Positions 1 to 11,999 are shown, counted from the first letter of the stretch. The stretch is 64,000 nucleotides of DNA from Caprella mutica (GCA_947561585.1 CANNZV010002559.1:1-64000), one strand, 5' to 3'. A program made the numbers and translations. The notes: generated from the sequence alone by a model not told the origin.

Positions 1-420
1 CTGCCAGTGTGACTGATTTATCCGTTTTCATATCCATTCGAGAACGAAGATGCCAAAATTCAAATCAAAGGAACACTACAAATTGCAGTGATCAAATTGT
101 TCAGCCATATGCATGGTAGAGTTGTAGGGGATGGTAGAGTGGAACTTAAGGTACAGTCACCTCCTCGTGGTGAGTTATGTGTTGCCGGTATTAGTACATT
201 GGCAAGCTATACAAGAGATGTACTTATAATTCTTGAACATCACATTACGGTTTTCATATTACAGGCTTTGATTAACCTTCAATAAAATTGAAGAGGGTTG
301 GGAATGGAAAATTTTGCTATGTATGTGATCAAATAAATATTTAAAACAAGAAAGATCTCAATAAACCAATCATATCATATTAACTGTAATAAGTTTCACT
401 ATCAGAATGTATCGGAAGAT
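1..420 (+). repeat. Degenerate copy of foldback-arm sequence (left part)
   Basis: This stretch matches the right arm of the large foldback element at about 3024-3470 in the same orientation, with many substitutions. Shared landmarks are the blocks around ccacctcctcg, gtacattggcaagcta and gtgatcaaataaat. The continuation of the same arm appears at 4263-4613, so this older copy seems to have been split by what lies between. No credible gene is present. Confidence 0.65.
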
Positions 421-627
421 TTGACTATGTGTTTAATTATTTATAAACCTATGGTACTGTATTTTCTACAATTTGTTAGTATATATACTAAACTAATGTG
501 AACCAAATTTCAAGTAAAAAAATTGAACACATTAGGAAAAATTAAATACATAGGTGTATTAGACATTGGCAACTGAGAGAGCAGAGCTGTGATTGGGTGG
601 AGTGCGACTCAATCACAACACGTGCAT

Positions 628-3600
628 TAGGGTGGATCGTTTTGAGTTATTTTTCGATTTTGCCTTAGCTACAATGATAGAAATTAGCACATGGGTGAAA
701 GAACACTGTATGAAAAAAATCAGCCCAATCGGTTAACATCTTCTGCCCCTGGGAGAGGGGGGGAATTTTTGACAATAAGCTGAAAAAACCCATAATCTAT
801 TGTGAAATTAAACTGGGTTCTCGACATCTTTAAGGAATGCTATAAAGACATACATGATGATAAAGGTCTGATAAAGGGGGGGGGGGGTGGTGTAAATGTC
901 ATATTTTTGGGAAAATTGCTAACATTTGGAATTTATAACGACATTATACTAGATTCTTGATCTCACATACAAATGCTACAACATTTGATATATACAAAGA
1001 AAAAGTTCTACCTTAGTATCTGTTGCCCCCAGGGGGCGGCGGGAAAATGTACCATTTCAGGTAAAATTGTTATTATTAATGTCAAAATGTTGTTTTATAT
1101 ATGTCAAATCAATCATAATATGATCTGATTGATTTAATGAGGTCTATATTGCTTCAATTCAATTTATTTGATCACATAATAATATTTTCCATCATCAACC
1201 ACTGTGGGGGCCGGCAAAATAAATATTGTAACACGTTTCCATGATTTTTTAAAATATATGTTCTGAACTAATAATTTTTATAATAATCAGAGGATTTCAT
1301 GTGGTTCTATGTAGAGCCACTAATAATTCAACGGTGAATAAAAATGGTTTCAAATCTTCAGGTGTTTACTCCGTGCCCGTAACTGTAATACAAAGTTACG
1401 AAAATCAGCTATATAAATCTATTACAGTTTTAAACATTAAATTTTATTAAATGCAAACGTATTTAATAACTATAAATCATATTTCATTAAATTACAATAT
1501 CTTAAATGAACTTTTAAAACAATTTTAATTAAGAAATTTAACAAGGTTTTTAACGGTTTTAATAACTAGCACAGAATTTTACTTATATATAATTGTGGAT
1601 AGACTGAACTATTAAATATTAAACTTTTCATAGTAGAGCATTTTTTATGGAACAACAAATTATGATTGCAAATAAGCATAGGAAAATAAATATTAACGAT
1701 AACAGCTCTCTATTAGATAGAGAAAATAATACAAATCCTAAACCTTGTGGTGCCCGAAAATGCAGGTTAACTATAATTATTAAATAATGGCTAGATTTTG
1801 ATAAGACCTTATTCCAAATAAGAGATTTAAGTAGACTAAATGATGTAAATAAGGAGCTATAATATAGATAAATGAATAAAAAAGAACTAGGAAATTACAA
1901 GGGACTTCATAGAGGAAGACTACCAGATAAATAGAAACATGGAAAATAAAGAAGTAAGATAGTAAATGTAAACTAAATCTAATATATAATAACTTGGGTG
2001 AAATGGAATGATACTAGGATTTACGAAATACTAAATTTTGCGCAAGGTTTAAATAGTTAAATTTGAATATCTCTGTAGGCTAAGCTATTTAAACATTAAT
2101 TTTATACAATAAATAGAAAGAGATGAAAACTACTATATTAAACTCCCTAATATAGGCTAACGTATATACTCGATTTCTAAACTAATAAATTATCGGGCAC
2201 CTCTAGGTGATAAAGAAAACGCACATCCTACTTTCACAGGATTGAGAAACTGAATGAAGTTTTTTACTAAGGTATGTAGTGTTGCCAAATAATTTTGTCC
2301 CACTGGTTCGAAAATTTCTCTGGGAAAAAATAGGAAAATAATTATGTGCAGCACAAAATATATTAGAAGTTATTACAAGACTGTATTGAATGGCTATATA
2401 AAAACTGCACTATGATGTTCAAATATTAAAAGTACAGCTCTTAGCTTGCCAATGTAGTAATACTGGCAACTCAGAATTCACCTCGAGGAGGTGGCTGTAC
2501 GTCAATTTTCACTCCATCCAGCCCCTAACACCCACCCATTGTTGAACGAATTGATCACTACAATTTCAAGTCTTTCTTTGATCGAAATCTTGGCATCTCA
2601 GTTCTTTAATGAATGTGTGAAAGGATATATCAGTAACTCTTACAATTCCCTATCAATCTGCAGAAGCTTCAATAAGTAATTTAATCAGTCTTCCTAACGC
2701 TTGAAAATGGTAAAGTAATTGCGGATTGATTCACCAAGTTTATCTCCACTTTAAAATTCTCCATTCTGAGTTGGGTTTTTAATCTGCCAGCCTTGAATTG
2801 TTGATCTGTCAGCTACTACGAAATGAACGACTGACATAAGGTCAAACTTACTGAGCCACCAGTCACGAAAATGTTATTTGATGTAAGGTTGGTACAATTA
2901 ACTTAAAGTGGAGATAAACTTGGTGAATCAATCCGCAATTACTTTACCATTTTCAAGCGTTAGGAAGACTGATTAAATTACTTATTGAAGCTTCTGCAGA
3001 TTGATAGGGAATTGTAAGAGAGACTGATATGTCCGTTCACACATCCATTAAAGAACTGAGATGCCAAGATTTCGATCAAAGAAAGACTACAAATTGTAGT
3101 GATCAATTCGTTCAACTATGGGTGAGTGGTAGGGGCTGGATGGAGTGAAAATCGACGTACAGCCACCTCCTCGAGGTGAGTTCTAGGTTGCCAGTATCAG
3201 TACATTGGCAAGCTAAGAGCTGTACTTTTAATATTTGAACATCATAGTGCAGTTTTTATATAGCTATTCAAATCAGACTTGGAATAACTTCTAATATATA
3301 TTTAAAAAAATCATGAAAACGTGTTACAATATTTATTTTGCCGGCCCCCACGGGGGTTGATGGTGGAAAATATTATTATGTGATCAAATAAATTGAATTG
3401 AAACAATATAGACCTCATTAAATCAATCAGATCATATTATGATTGATCTGACCTAATATAAACTATATTTTGACATTAATAATCACAATTTTAACTAAAA
3501 GGGTACATTTTCCGCCGCCCCCCGGGGCAGAAGATACTATAAGGTAGAACTTTTTTATTTGTATATATCAAATGTACGGACCATTGACATCATGTTTACA

Positions 3601-3974
3601 GTTGTAGCAATTGTATATGTGAGATCAAGAACCTATTATAATGTCGTTATAAATTCCAAATATTAACAATTTTCTCCGAAATATGACATTCAAAGGTGCA
3701 GAATATATTTACGTAGAATTTTGTCATTGCTAAAAATGAATTTATCAGACCTTTATCATCATGTATGTCTTTATAGCATTCCTTAAAGATGTCGAGAACC
3801 CAGTTTAATGTCACATTAGATTATGGGGGGTTTTTTCAGCTCATTTTCAAAATTCCCCCCTACCCCGGGGGCAGAAGATGTTAACCGATTGGGCTGAAAT
3901 ATTTCATACCGTGTTTTTTCACCCATATGTGTAGCTAAGGCAAAATCGAAAAAAACTACAAACGATCCACCCTA
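628..3974. mobile_element. Large foldback DNA transposon with about 1-kb inverted arms
   Basis: The left arm (628-1259 continuing at 2356-2754) is the reverse complement of the right arm (2904-3974), around a spacer of about 150 bp. Both ends read TAGGGTGGATCG inward, which fits a TA target site. Without its insertion the element would be about 2.25 kb. No transposase frame is visible, so it is non-autonomous. TA-flanked long palindromes are typical of Tc1/mariner derivatives, but the superfamily assignment is an inference. Confidence 0.75.
1260..2360. mobile_element. 1.1-kb insertion inside the left arm of the foldback element
   Basis: The right arm is continuous here while the left arm is interrupted. 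The 9-bp string AAAATATAT occurs on both sides of the extra segment. The segment begins GTTCTGAAC and its other end reads GTGCTGCAC on the opposite strand, a weak terminal inverted repeat. No coding frame is seen. A 9-bp duplication would fit a Mutator-like element, but the site is AT-rich and could match by chance. Confidence 0.5.
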
Positions 3975-4262
3975 ACGCGCATGTGTGTGTATTCCATGAA
4001 AAGTAGTGTGCTTAGAGGCTACCAAGCTTTATTTCTACGTTGCCACACGTCACCACATTACAGTTAATTCCCTAATTTACGTGATTTACGCTGATTTACG
4101 CCAATACGTAGATATTTTTTAAACTTTTAAATACAAAAATATATATGGTATTTATGTAGGAACAATGTTAAATTTGAAGGAATGACATGAAAGATATAAA
4201 GTAATTTAAAAAGGATGCGCTTAGAAAACACACGTCAAACTCATTAGGGTTAAGATAGAACC

Positions 4263-4613
4263 TATATGAATTTAAAACAACATTGTGACACTAATAATCA
4301 CAAACAAAAATCGTACATTTCCCATCACTTCCCGTGGCCAAATGATATTCATGAATGACTTTGATATTTCTGAAAATGATAAGATCTTTATAATCATGTA
4401 TGCCTGTTATAACAGGAAATGTCAAAGAGTCAGATTAATATCACAATACAATATGGAGTTATTTTAGATTATTTTTTATTATTCTCTACTCCGCTGGGAG
4501 CAGAAGATGTTATCCGATTGAGCTGAATTTTTCATAACTTGTCTTTTCTTCCACGTGCCAAATTACATCATTATAGAATTTGGCTAAGTAAGTAAAAAAC
4601 TGAAAACGATCCA
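4263..4613 (+). repeat. Degenerate terminal part of the same foldback family
   Basis: It aligns with about 3470-3974, including the cgatccaccctaa terminus and the gcagaagatgttancgatt block. It continues the degenerate copy at 1-420, so the 628-3974 element appears to have landed inside an older relative. The short open frame here is part of the repeat. Confidence 0.6.
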
Positions 4614-4811
4614 CCCTAATCTGTCTGCTGCTGTGTTATTTTCTTATCTTACTAAGATTCAAAATCTCACATAACCAAGATATTTTCTGCAACATATCTA
4701 GAAAATCAGAATTTTGACTATCAATATCGATAACTATTCATGAACGATTTTAAGACTTCTGTATATATAAAAAATGCGAGTATTTCTTATATCACTGTAT
4801 CGTGTGTGATA

Positions 4812-5845
4812 TACAGTATGGCCACAAAAATGTTTCCGCTTTTTCAAATACTTGTAAATCGTTAGCCAATGAACGAAAAAAACTGTATCTTGGTCTCTTT
4901 TTTTCTGCCTCTTATTATACTATTAACAGGTAAAAACATTTTTGAACTGATGGACATAGTTTAAGAACTGGTAAGCAAAGAGTGAGGGTGATTATTTTTG
5001 TCATTGCGCAAAGGTTATTCTTAGAGCTAACTCTGTGATTTTAATTACTATATAATATAAGGAAACTACCCATGTAATATAAGGGGGAAAAATATAATGG
5101 TACACATTATAATACAAGGTGCTTACATTTCTTCCTTGGAAAATATTTAGAAATTGAAAAATTGAACAACTTCAGTGACATTTTGATCTCATTGAAAGTT
5201 TCACTCTGAATATTCCTTCTTCGCTTGTTCATTGCATGGTTAAGGACCCGTTTCACACATTCATTTCTAACAACGCGGAAAAAGGCTTTTCTTAAAATGT
5301 GTTTACACTTGCGTTTTTTTTATCGCTGATATGAAAATCCCATTAAAGTTTTAGTTCAGCGATGAAAAAATGCAAGTGTGAACACTTTTTGAGGAGAGCT
5401 TTTTTTCCGCGCTCTTAAAAATGCAAGTGTGAAGCGAGCCTTAACCATGCGAAGAACGGATATTCCTAGTGAAAACTTTAATAAGATCAAAATGTCACTG
5501 AAGTTGTTCTATTTCCAAAACGTTTCGAATGAAGAAGTGTAAACAGCTTGTATTATAATGTGTACCATTATGTACCATTATAATGTGTCCTTATATTCAC
5601 TGCCTTTTAATAAGTAAAATCACAGAGTTAGCTCTAAGAATAACCTTCGCGCAATGACAAAAAAATGACCCTCACTCTTTGCTTACCTGTTCTTAAGTTA
5701 TGTCCATCAATTCAAAAATGTTTTTACCATTTATTAGTGTAAAAAGAGGCCGAGAAAAAGAGACCAAGCTACAGTTTTTTCGTCCATTAGTTAACGATTT
5801 AAAGGTATTTGAAAAAGCGGAAACATTTTTGTGGCCCATACTGTA
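4812..5845. mobile_element. Palindromic TA-flanked (Tc1/mariner-type) element
   Basis: The two halves are inverted copies meeting near 5330. The ends read TACAGTATGG and CCATACTGTA, followed inward by cacaaaaatgtttccgc and its complement. TA at both ends and the CAGT start fit Tc1/mariner. No transposase is present. A shorter word near aaatgcaagtgtga recurs around the centre. Confidence 0.75.
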
Positions 5846-5934
5846 GAGTACTATCAGTCTGAAACATCCAAGGTATATTAACTACTAGGTAGAGTATTGC
5901 GCAGGTTCATATCAAGATGATTACAGTTTTGTTG

Positions 5935-6432
5935 TGAAAGACGCTGGCTGGTGTGCGGCCGTGTGCCCCATGATAATTATTTTTACATAGAAACAAGGTC
6001 TGATATTCTTTTTTTTTAGAATAAAATGCCTTTCAACTTGTTTTTTTGAACTAAACTGGCTGTATTCAGCATTGTGAAAACTTTTCATATATTTTTTAGT
6101 AAGGTTTAATAGGGAAAAACGTATTGTTTTTCTTCAAAGTACGTTTATGTAAGAGCTGTCGATTCTGTCTCTTCTTATCCTGTCTATTTCTTCCTAATTC
6201 CTACATTTTTAGAAAACCTAAATAATTTAATCAGAACGATTACACTTTTTTCATTGCATCTGCACACAGCACAAACAACCACGGCAAAAATTCTTATATA
6301 CAAATAACCAATTAAGTCGCTGTATCTATTATTGCAGGGGCACACGGCAGTGTGTTCGTATGTGCTTATTTGTTTATGCGCAGAGGAGTCTAAAATTAGT
6401 ATCAAGGCGTAGCATACCTTGTTAAGTTAATG
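5935..6432 (-). repeat. Dispersed repeat, copy A
   Basis: This segment is the reverse complement of the sequence flanking the BEL/Pao element (38336-38564 plus 47137-47416), covering it almost end to end. It gives the empty-site reference for that retrotransposon insertion. Both copies contain a short frame with similar residues (ILDSSAHKQ and CNEK-VI-LIKLFR), but both drift in frame, so I treat it as a mobile-element remnant. Confidence 0.7.
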
Positions 6433-6962
6433 TACCTTGGAAACATCATAGCGTAGTTGATTTTGGATATATCATATATGTTGTAAGTATATATATATAT
6501 ATCAAATATCAAACAAATTTTTCGAACAATGTACGCCACCATGTTGATAAATTGAAATCTTTATAACATGTGAATCTATAGAGAAATTCTTTCATAATTT
6601 ATATCAGTTACGATATAAAAATAGAATAGAACTCTCTTATCATTATCACCTCACATATTTCAATTATCTCAATTTGGAAATACTGCATGCAGTCTCAAAT
6701 TAATATATAATTAAACAATTTTTATTGATTTGAAGCCTTTTCTCTAAGGACTGAAAACCTTCTTATCTGAAAATTATGCTTGGTTTTCAAACTGAATCTA
6801 TTAAACTGAAGTGTTCAGAGAATATTGGTAGATAATCTCCAGCTAACCTAAACAATTCAAATAACCAAAACGTTAATTTCAATGGAAAGAAATTTAGCTG
6901 CCATTGTTCATCTTTTGATATCTGTTTTCACTTCTAACATATGTTCAATTTTTTTCTTACAG

Positions 6963-7951
6963 ATGCACATGGTTTAAGTGAGGAAGAAATATTGAACCGA
7001 GTAGAGCTGAGTTTATCCAATATTGTATCGCATCTTGAGAGTATTGAAGAGCAAGCCATTGAATATACCACAACTACTACCACACCCACAACTACTACCA
7101 CACCCACAACTACTACCACACCCACAACTACTACCACACCCACAACTACTACTACTACACCCAAAACCACTACTACCAATCCCCCAATCACAGAAGTACC
7201 AAGTAGCACCCCTGATGTACCAGCTAGCACCCCTAATGTACCAGCTAGCACCACTGATGTACCAACTGGCACCACTGATGTACCAGCTAGCACCACTGAT
7301 GTACCAGCTATCACCACTGATGTACCAATTAGCACCACTGATGTACCAGCTAGCACCACTGATGTACCAACTAGCACCACTGATGTACCAACTAGCACCA
7401 CTGATGTACCAACTAGCACCACTGATGTACCAACTAGCACCACTGATGTACCAGCTAGTACCACTGATGTACCAACAAGCACCACTGATGTACCAACTAG
7501 CACCACTGATGTACCAACTAGCACCACTGATGTACCAACTAGCACCACTGATGTACCATCTAGCACCACTGATGTACCAAGTAGCACCACTGCATCATCA
7601 CTCATAAATCTATCGTTACATCTCGACAAAGATACAGAGATATATGTGGATCAAAACAATGATGAGATGAACCTAATTTGGAATTTTCAGAATAATGTAG
7701 CAACAGACACTAAGAGAGTAAACGAGAAGACTTATAGAGCAGTACCTTGTGTTCAATGTACAGAGTTAGATGTCGCATTGAATGAAGTTGACGTCATCAC
7801 GAAGCAAATTGCAGCAGGGACAATTACCAATGATCAAGCACAAGATATGGAGACACAGGAAAATATAATTAGCGAGATCGAGAAAAATACTACGTATGCA
7901 TTGTTAACATACGTTAATAACAATGATGATGAATTCTCACAAAGAATTGAG
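6963..7951 (+). CDS. Gene 1 exon 2: ectodomain with Thr-rich arrays
   Basis: The acceptor is ttctaac followed by a T-rich run and cttacag at 6962; the donor is GAG|GTGAGT at 7951. The exon starts in phase 1 and ends in phase 0. It encodes a helical segment, TTTTTP repeats, about 18 TTDVPTS-type repeats, and a conserved block with CVQC followed by ALNEVD and an acidic end FSQRIE. The start and end align closely with gene 2 exon 2; the middle does not. Confidence 0.85.
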
Positions 7952-10900
7952 GTGAGTTATTAACTCAGATAAAATCAAGCAGTACACACTACATTTGTGG
8001 TTAATTGTCTCATTTATGTATCCATTACACTCCTCTGTTCATCCCATTTCCATGATTACTTTCCATAACTCCTCTCACCAATACAGGCAGCCCCCAGTTT
8101 TATTACACCCCGCTTTTATGAAAGTGATAATAATTGCGAGACATATCTGGATGTTATTACCGTTCGTAGACATAGAAAACGAAGACTTAATTTTAAGCAG
8201 TGATCATTTCACAGTAACTGCAAAAAACATCAATAGTACTATCCAGATGAGATTATTAGAAGTAATTTGTTCTGAAATTAGTCTCTATAACAGAAAAATT
8301 TGAACAGTGACTATATATAATACTTTCATCACAGAGAATTAACTAATTCTTGCACAAACACTGTAACACTATTTAATATGTTTAGTCGAAATCTCAATTT
8401 TTTTTATTACAACTCATAGAGAATGAAATGTTTAATTGAGGAGGAACAATTATATTCAGTTATTACCATATGGTAATAAGATCGGGGAATGTCGCCATTT
8501 CCCCCGGGCTATTACCATTTGGCAATAAGGCTGAGTCGTGACTTGGTATTAAAAGCGGGGAAGTGGGGCCTGCCGGTATTCATCAGTTCCAATATGTGTC
8601 TTAAAATGAATTGGTAACAATCTTCCATATTCCTTTTCTATCTCACTGCATATCAATTAGCTAAGCGGGTTCATGTATCCATCAGCACTTTAATAGGTGG
8701 CTCTAAAAAACATTCTTTTGTCTATCAGACTGTCGCTTTATATCCATGAGACATTACTTTTGAACGTGGTTCAGACTATTTTTCAGATTTCGCTGTGGTC
8801 ATCAACTGGCTCTTCTTTCTCGTGAGAGCAGTTATAGATCCCATTTGTTATGTTTCCCATTTGTTATGTTAGCCAGGTCTTCACCTGGCTGACAGTTCTA
8901 TTTTCTTGATCCCTATATTGATGGAGAATATCATTCTTTTGAGACAGACCTCTTGCATGTACGTCACGCGAACTCTCTATCAATTACTCGGAGGCTCGGT
9001 TGATCCCAGTTCTTAAACTTAAGCTTTTCTCCTTGTTGTGCACTATTACAAAAAGTATATTAGTATATATGAACATAAGATTATATTTACATATGTTTGA
9101 GTTATATTTTTGTTCCTTTAAAATCATCCATTTCGATATTATATTGGATTTTATCCAATTTTTTCCAAACAATTTTGGAGCTGAATGACATTGTTGTCCT
9201 TGTTCCACTATGCACTAATCTGGTAACTTCACGGAAGAAGTTGATTAGAAATATAAAGAGAATTGGTGGTGCTAGGAAAATTACCAATGGGAAAATTGCC
9301 TCTATACTATAGTGAACTAGTTGGAGTTCTCTATAGAGGAGTTCCACTGCAATAAATTTACCTGATGATGTTAGAAAATATTTCATATGTCACAATCAAT
9401 ATGATTATTAATTTACTTTATCTATAGATTTTGCACAAAATTGAAATATAATATATTTTATTTTGTTATCTTCACTGCTAGTCTGTCAAAACGGATAAAG
9501 AAATCGTGGAATACGCATTAGAAGGACAACAGGACAATAGCATGGCAATCATAATCGTGGGAGTTGTTGGCGGCGTACTTGTACTGACGATACTTGGATT
9601 AGTAATAGGTCTAGTCATCGTAATCAGAAAGAATAAAAAAGTAAAACTTCCAAAATCCTCGAAGCCTGTGATGAAATCTAACGATAGCTTAAAGAGAGAA
9701 AATGTAAGTAGGATGAATGAAAATTGATACGAGATTCAAAATAATAATTCCTTTTTCACTAACATATTATTTTAGTGGGCATTAACTTTGTGTTATTTAA
9801 TTGAAATATATTGATTTCTCTTCTCTACACTAGCCATTATCTGATGAAGATTCAGAAACAAGTTCAACTAACGAATCTAATGTCGAAAACAATCCTGAAG
9901 AAGAGGAGGAAGGTGAGGAAGAGGATGAAGATGATGATCCCAATGTCACAACGATAGCACAAACAGCACGAGAGGCTCAGGGCAGTATGTTCCCTAGCGA
10001 TAGGTACGTGACAAGGAATTTTAATACATCAGATATTTTTTTCGATGTGTTTTGGCATTACCGTGAAAAATACGACATTGTTCCAAAGAAGTACATCATT
10101 ACTTTATTGATGAATTATAAGTTATTTCAGTGTGTTCATGTCTGTATATAAGAATATATATTTAACAACTCATCATATGGAACACTCAGAAAAATAGTTT
10201 AAATGTCTTTCAAATATCTATAGATTATACATGACTAATTGAAATTGAAATAATTGTTGTATGTTTAATGTATATCATCATAAATGTTTTGAATCATCGG
10301 TTGATGCACTATTCAACTTCTTGATATATCACGACAACAGTTACAATTTAAGAACTCATTACAGACCAGGAGATAATGCAATGAGAACTAACTCTGATAA
10401 GCGAAATAATGAAAACTATGACAGGAGGAACCCTCAACCAATGAGAGGTAATTATATAACTGATGGTACTAGTTTTTTAATTTAATGAAACATATTAACA
10501 GCAATATTTTCCTTATTCAGACAGTCGTAATGGTCAACCAGACAACATCAATAGACAACAGATGAGAAACTCAGGAGGTTATCAGAGGGATCCAAGGAGT
10601 AGGGGTGAGTTTAACCTATCTTGAATATAAATGATCTTATTCTGTGTACAATCTCTTGTAAAAATTTATAAATTTCATAATGGGTTCCAAGATTGTAGTA
10701 ACGAACTCTACTAAAAGAAATCCGTAATATGTCTTTCATAAGCAATTGATTTTAATATCATATTATTTATGTACTACTAATCCTTACCTTACTACCAATC
10801 TTTACCTTATACTACTAATCCTTACCTACCCTATATTAAAATCTATTAATATTATAATATTTTTAAATAACAATCTCCAGATAAATTATTATACTATTTT

Positions 10901-11231
10901 AATGATATTTTCTCCTAAAGAAATGCAGCAGTCATCTCAGATGCGGCCTCCTGCAGCTCCTTACTCTAGAGATGACAGAAGCCCTGCCGGACAGCAATGG
11001 ATGAGGGCTCGAGCAGCTACACAGAGTCTATCCAGACCAAGAGATCAACCGCAGATGAGACCCTATGATGGCGTGGGTAGGAAGCCACAATCCACATTTG
11101 ACCCTATCAGAGCGTTTACTCAAAGTCGTCCACAATCCCAGTATGGAATTGGACCACAGCCTGGTCCAAGACCTGCGCCACGTCCCAGAAATGAAATACG
11201 CAGGCCTTATGGACCTGAAGATTTGTATTAG
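6963..11231 (+). CDS. Gene 1: mucin-like single-pass membrane protein, paralogue A (exons 2-7)
   Basis: Six exons join in frame: 6963-7951, 9482-9703, 9834-10003, 10365-10447, 10521-10604 and 10921-11231, giving 618 residues after a missing first exon that must end in phase 1. All boundaries are GT-AG and the phases match gene 2. The product has a short helical N-terminal segment (LSEEEILNRVELSLSNI), a Thr-rich mucin-like array, a CVQC-containing block, one membrane span, a basic stop-transfer run and a long Arg/Asn/Gln/Pro-rich tail ending RRPYGPEDLY. Topology is inferred as ectodomain outside, tail in the cytosol. I recognise no family or function. The signal-peptide exon is expected upstream by analogy with gene 2, but I found no convincing candidate. 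Confidence 0.8.
7062..7605 (+). repeat. Coding minisatellite: 15-bp then 21-bp units
   Basis: Units of ccacaactactacca (TTTTP) are followed by about 18 units of the accactgatgtaccaacta type (STTDVPT, with A, I, S, P, N and G variants). Units are multiples of three, so copy change keeps the frame. The composition is that of a mucin-type O-glycosylated stalk, which is a family inference. The long open frames on other frames and the opposite strand here are shadows of the repeat. Confidence 0.9.
8092..8578. mobile_element. MITE in gene 1 intron 2
   Basis: The ends are inverted: TACAGGCAGCCCCCAG with a downstream cccgctttta, and the mirrored taaaagcgggg and ggggcctgccggta. TA flanks both ends. 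Related single ends occur at about 13335-13365 and 53005-53035. No coding capacity is seen. Confidence 0.6.
9482..9703 (+). CDS. Gene 1 exon 3: transmembrane exon
   Basis: The acceptor is cactgctag and the donor AAT|GTAAGT; phase is 0 at both ends. It encodes a linker, a roughly 25-residue hydrophobic span (AIIIVGVVGGVLVLTILG then LVIGLVIVI), a basic RKNKKVK stop-transfer run and the conserved NDSLKRENV tail start. Gene 2 exon 3 has the same layout and phase. Confidence 0.9.
9834..10003 (+). CDS. Gene 1 exon 4: acidic tail segment
   Basis: The acceptor is ctacactag and the donor AG|GTACGT; phase goes from 0 to 2. It encodes a Ser/Asp-rich start (SDEDSETSSTNESN), a run of Glu and Asp, and AREAQGSMFPSDR. 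The ends match gene 2 exon 4 (STNE and NAEGRMYPDQR), whereas the acidic run is specific to gene 1. Confidence 0.8.
10365..10447 (+). CDS. Gene 1 exon 5: tail segment
   Basis: The acceptor is ctcattacag and the donor AGAG|GTAATT; phase goes from 2 to 1. It encodes an Asn/Arg-rich stretch starting PGDNAMRTNSDKRNNEN. It is homologous to the 65-bp gene 2 exon 5 but 18 bp longer. Confidence 0.75.
10521..10604 (+). CDS. Gene 1 exon 6: extra tail exon
   Basis: The acceptor is ccttattcag and the donor AGGG|GTGAGT; phase is 1 on both sides, so it can be skipped without a frame change. It encodes an Asn/Arg/Gln-rich segment beginning DSRNGQPDNINRQQMRN. I found no counterpart in gene 2, where exon 5 joins the last exon directly. 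Confidence 0.75.
10921..11231 (+). CDS. Gene 1 exon 7: conserved C-terminal tail and stop
   Basis: The acceptor is ttctcctaaag. It encodes EMQQSSQMRP, a Pro/Arg-rich segment, SRPQSQYGIG and the terminal RRPYGPEDLY before TAG. This is the most conserved part of the two paralogues. Conservation of the last ten residues suggests a docking motif, which is an inference. Confidence 0.9.
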
Positions 11232-11255
11232 ATTTTTTCCAGAATTTTGATTTTT

Positions 11256-11261
11256 ATTAAA
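11256..11261 (+). promoter_or_regulatory. Probable polyadenylation signal of gene 1
   Basis: ATTAAA, a common variant of the animal signal, lies 25 bp after the stop codon and is followed by T-rich sequence. Other AT-rich hexamers occur downstream, so the cleavage site is not fixed. Confidence 0.4.
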
Positions 11262-11999
11262 AACTATTATTTTATAACTTGATTTTATTTTTTTTTAATT
11301 TAGTTTCATGGTTTCAGCTATTTAACATTTTATTCTTATATCAGGTGAGCTTCCACCATATTATTAAATTTTTATGGTTAAAATATATCATATTCTCAAT
11401 CACTGACATAATATTAACCTTAAATTATTTATTATTCGTTACATTTCGTATTTCTGTTTTATATATTGGCTTCACAAGTATATTCAATTATTGATCCATG
11501 ATAATATCAAGAAAATTAGTACCTATTTGTTGATTAATATTATCACTTATATATTTGATTAATCAATGCTGAGTGTTGAAGTTATTATTTCATTTTATTG
11601 TTTCTATAGGTTTTAATTAAAATCTCGAAAAGCTCCTTAGCTGTTACTATAACTCATTTGTCACAATTTAATATCAATAGCTACAACCTTCCATTAAGGT
11701 TTAAACAGTAATAATTAATATGTAGATACATTAGATTATTATTATTTTGTCATTAGTTTTCATCTGTTCATTGTCAAATATAGTTATACATTTTTGTATT
11801 ATATTAAAGCTCTGAGTTAAGTTAACGCTTATAATTCATTTCGTGTAATATTTGTTTCAAATATTTTCATTTAGTTAGAAGACAAATATACTATTGCTGA
11901 AAATCAATATATTTCTTCCTTAGACAATCTTATTATTGAAATAAATATTTAAATTAATAATTAGTTAGTCATTATCCGAAAGTTTGAGGAAATAGTTTT

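Noticed and set aside
4779..4812. ATGCGAGTATTTCTTATATC with a GT in the right phase as gene 1 exon 1
   Set aside because: Only about ten residues, a weak hydrophobic stretch, a TATA-like run directly before it and a weak donor. Phase agreement alone is a one-in-three event.
6882..6962. ATG at 6882 with a signal-peptide-like stretch just upstream of gene 1 exon 2
   Set aside because: It is in a different frame from exon 2, there is no usable donor, and the region holds the branch point (cttctaac) and polypyrimidine tract of the exon 2 acceptor.
6934..7629. Long open frames on the minus strand and in another plus frame over the gene 1 mucin array
   Set aside because: The 21-bp unit keeps all frames without stops open together; the frame continuing into conserved, spliced sequence is the real one.
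7995..8303. 102-codon open frame after gene 1 exon 2
   Set aside because: It runs into the intronic MITE, shows no similarity to gene 2, and exon 2 already has a strong conserved donor.
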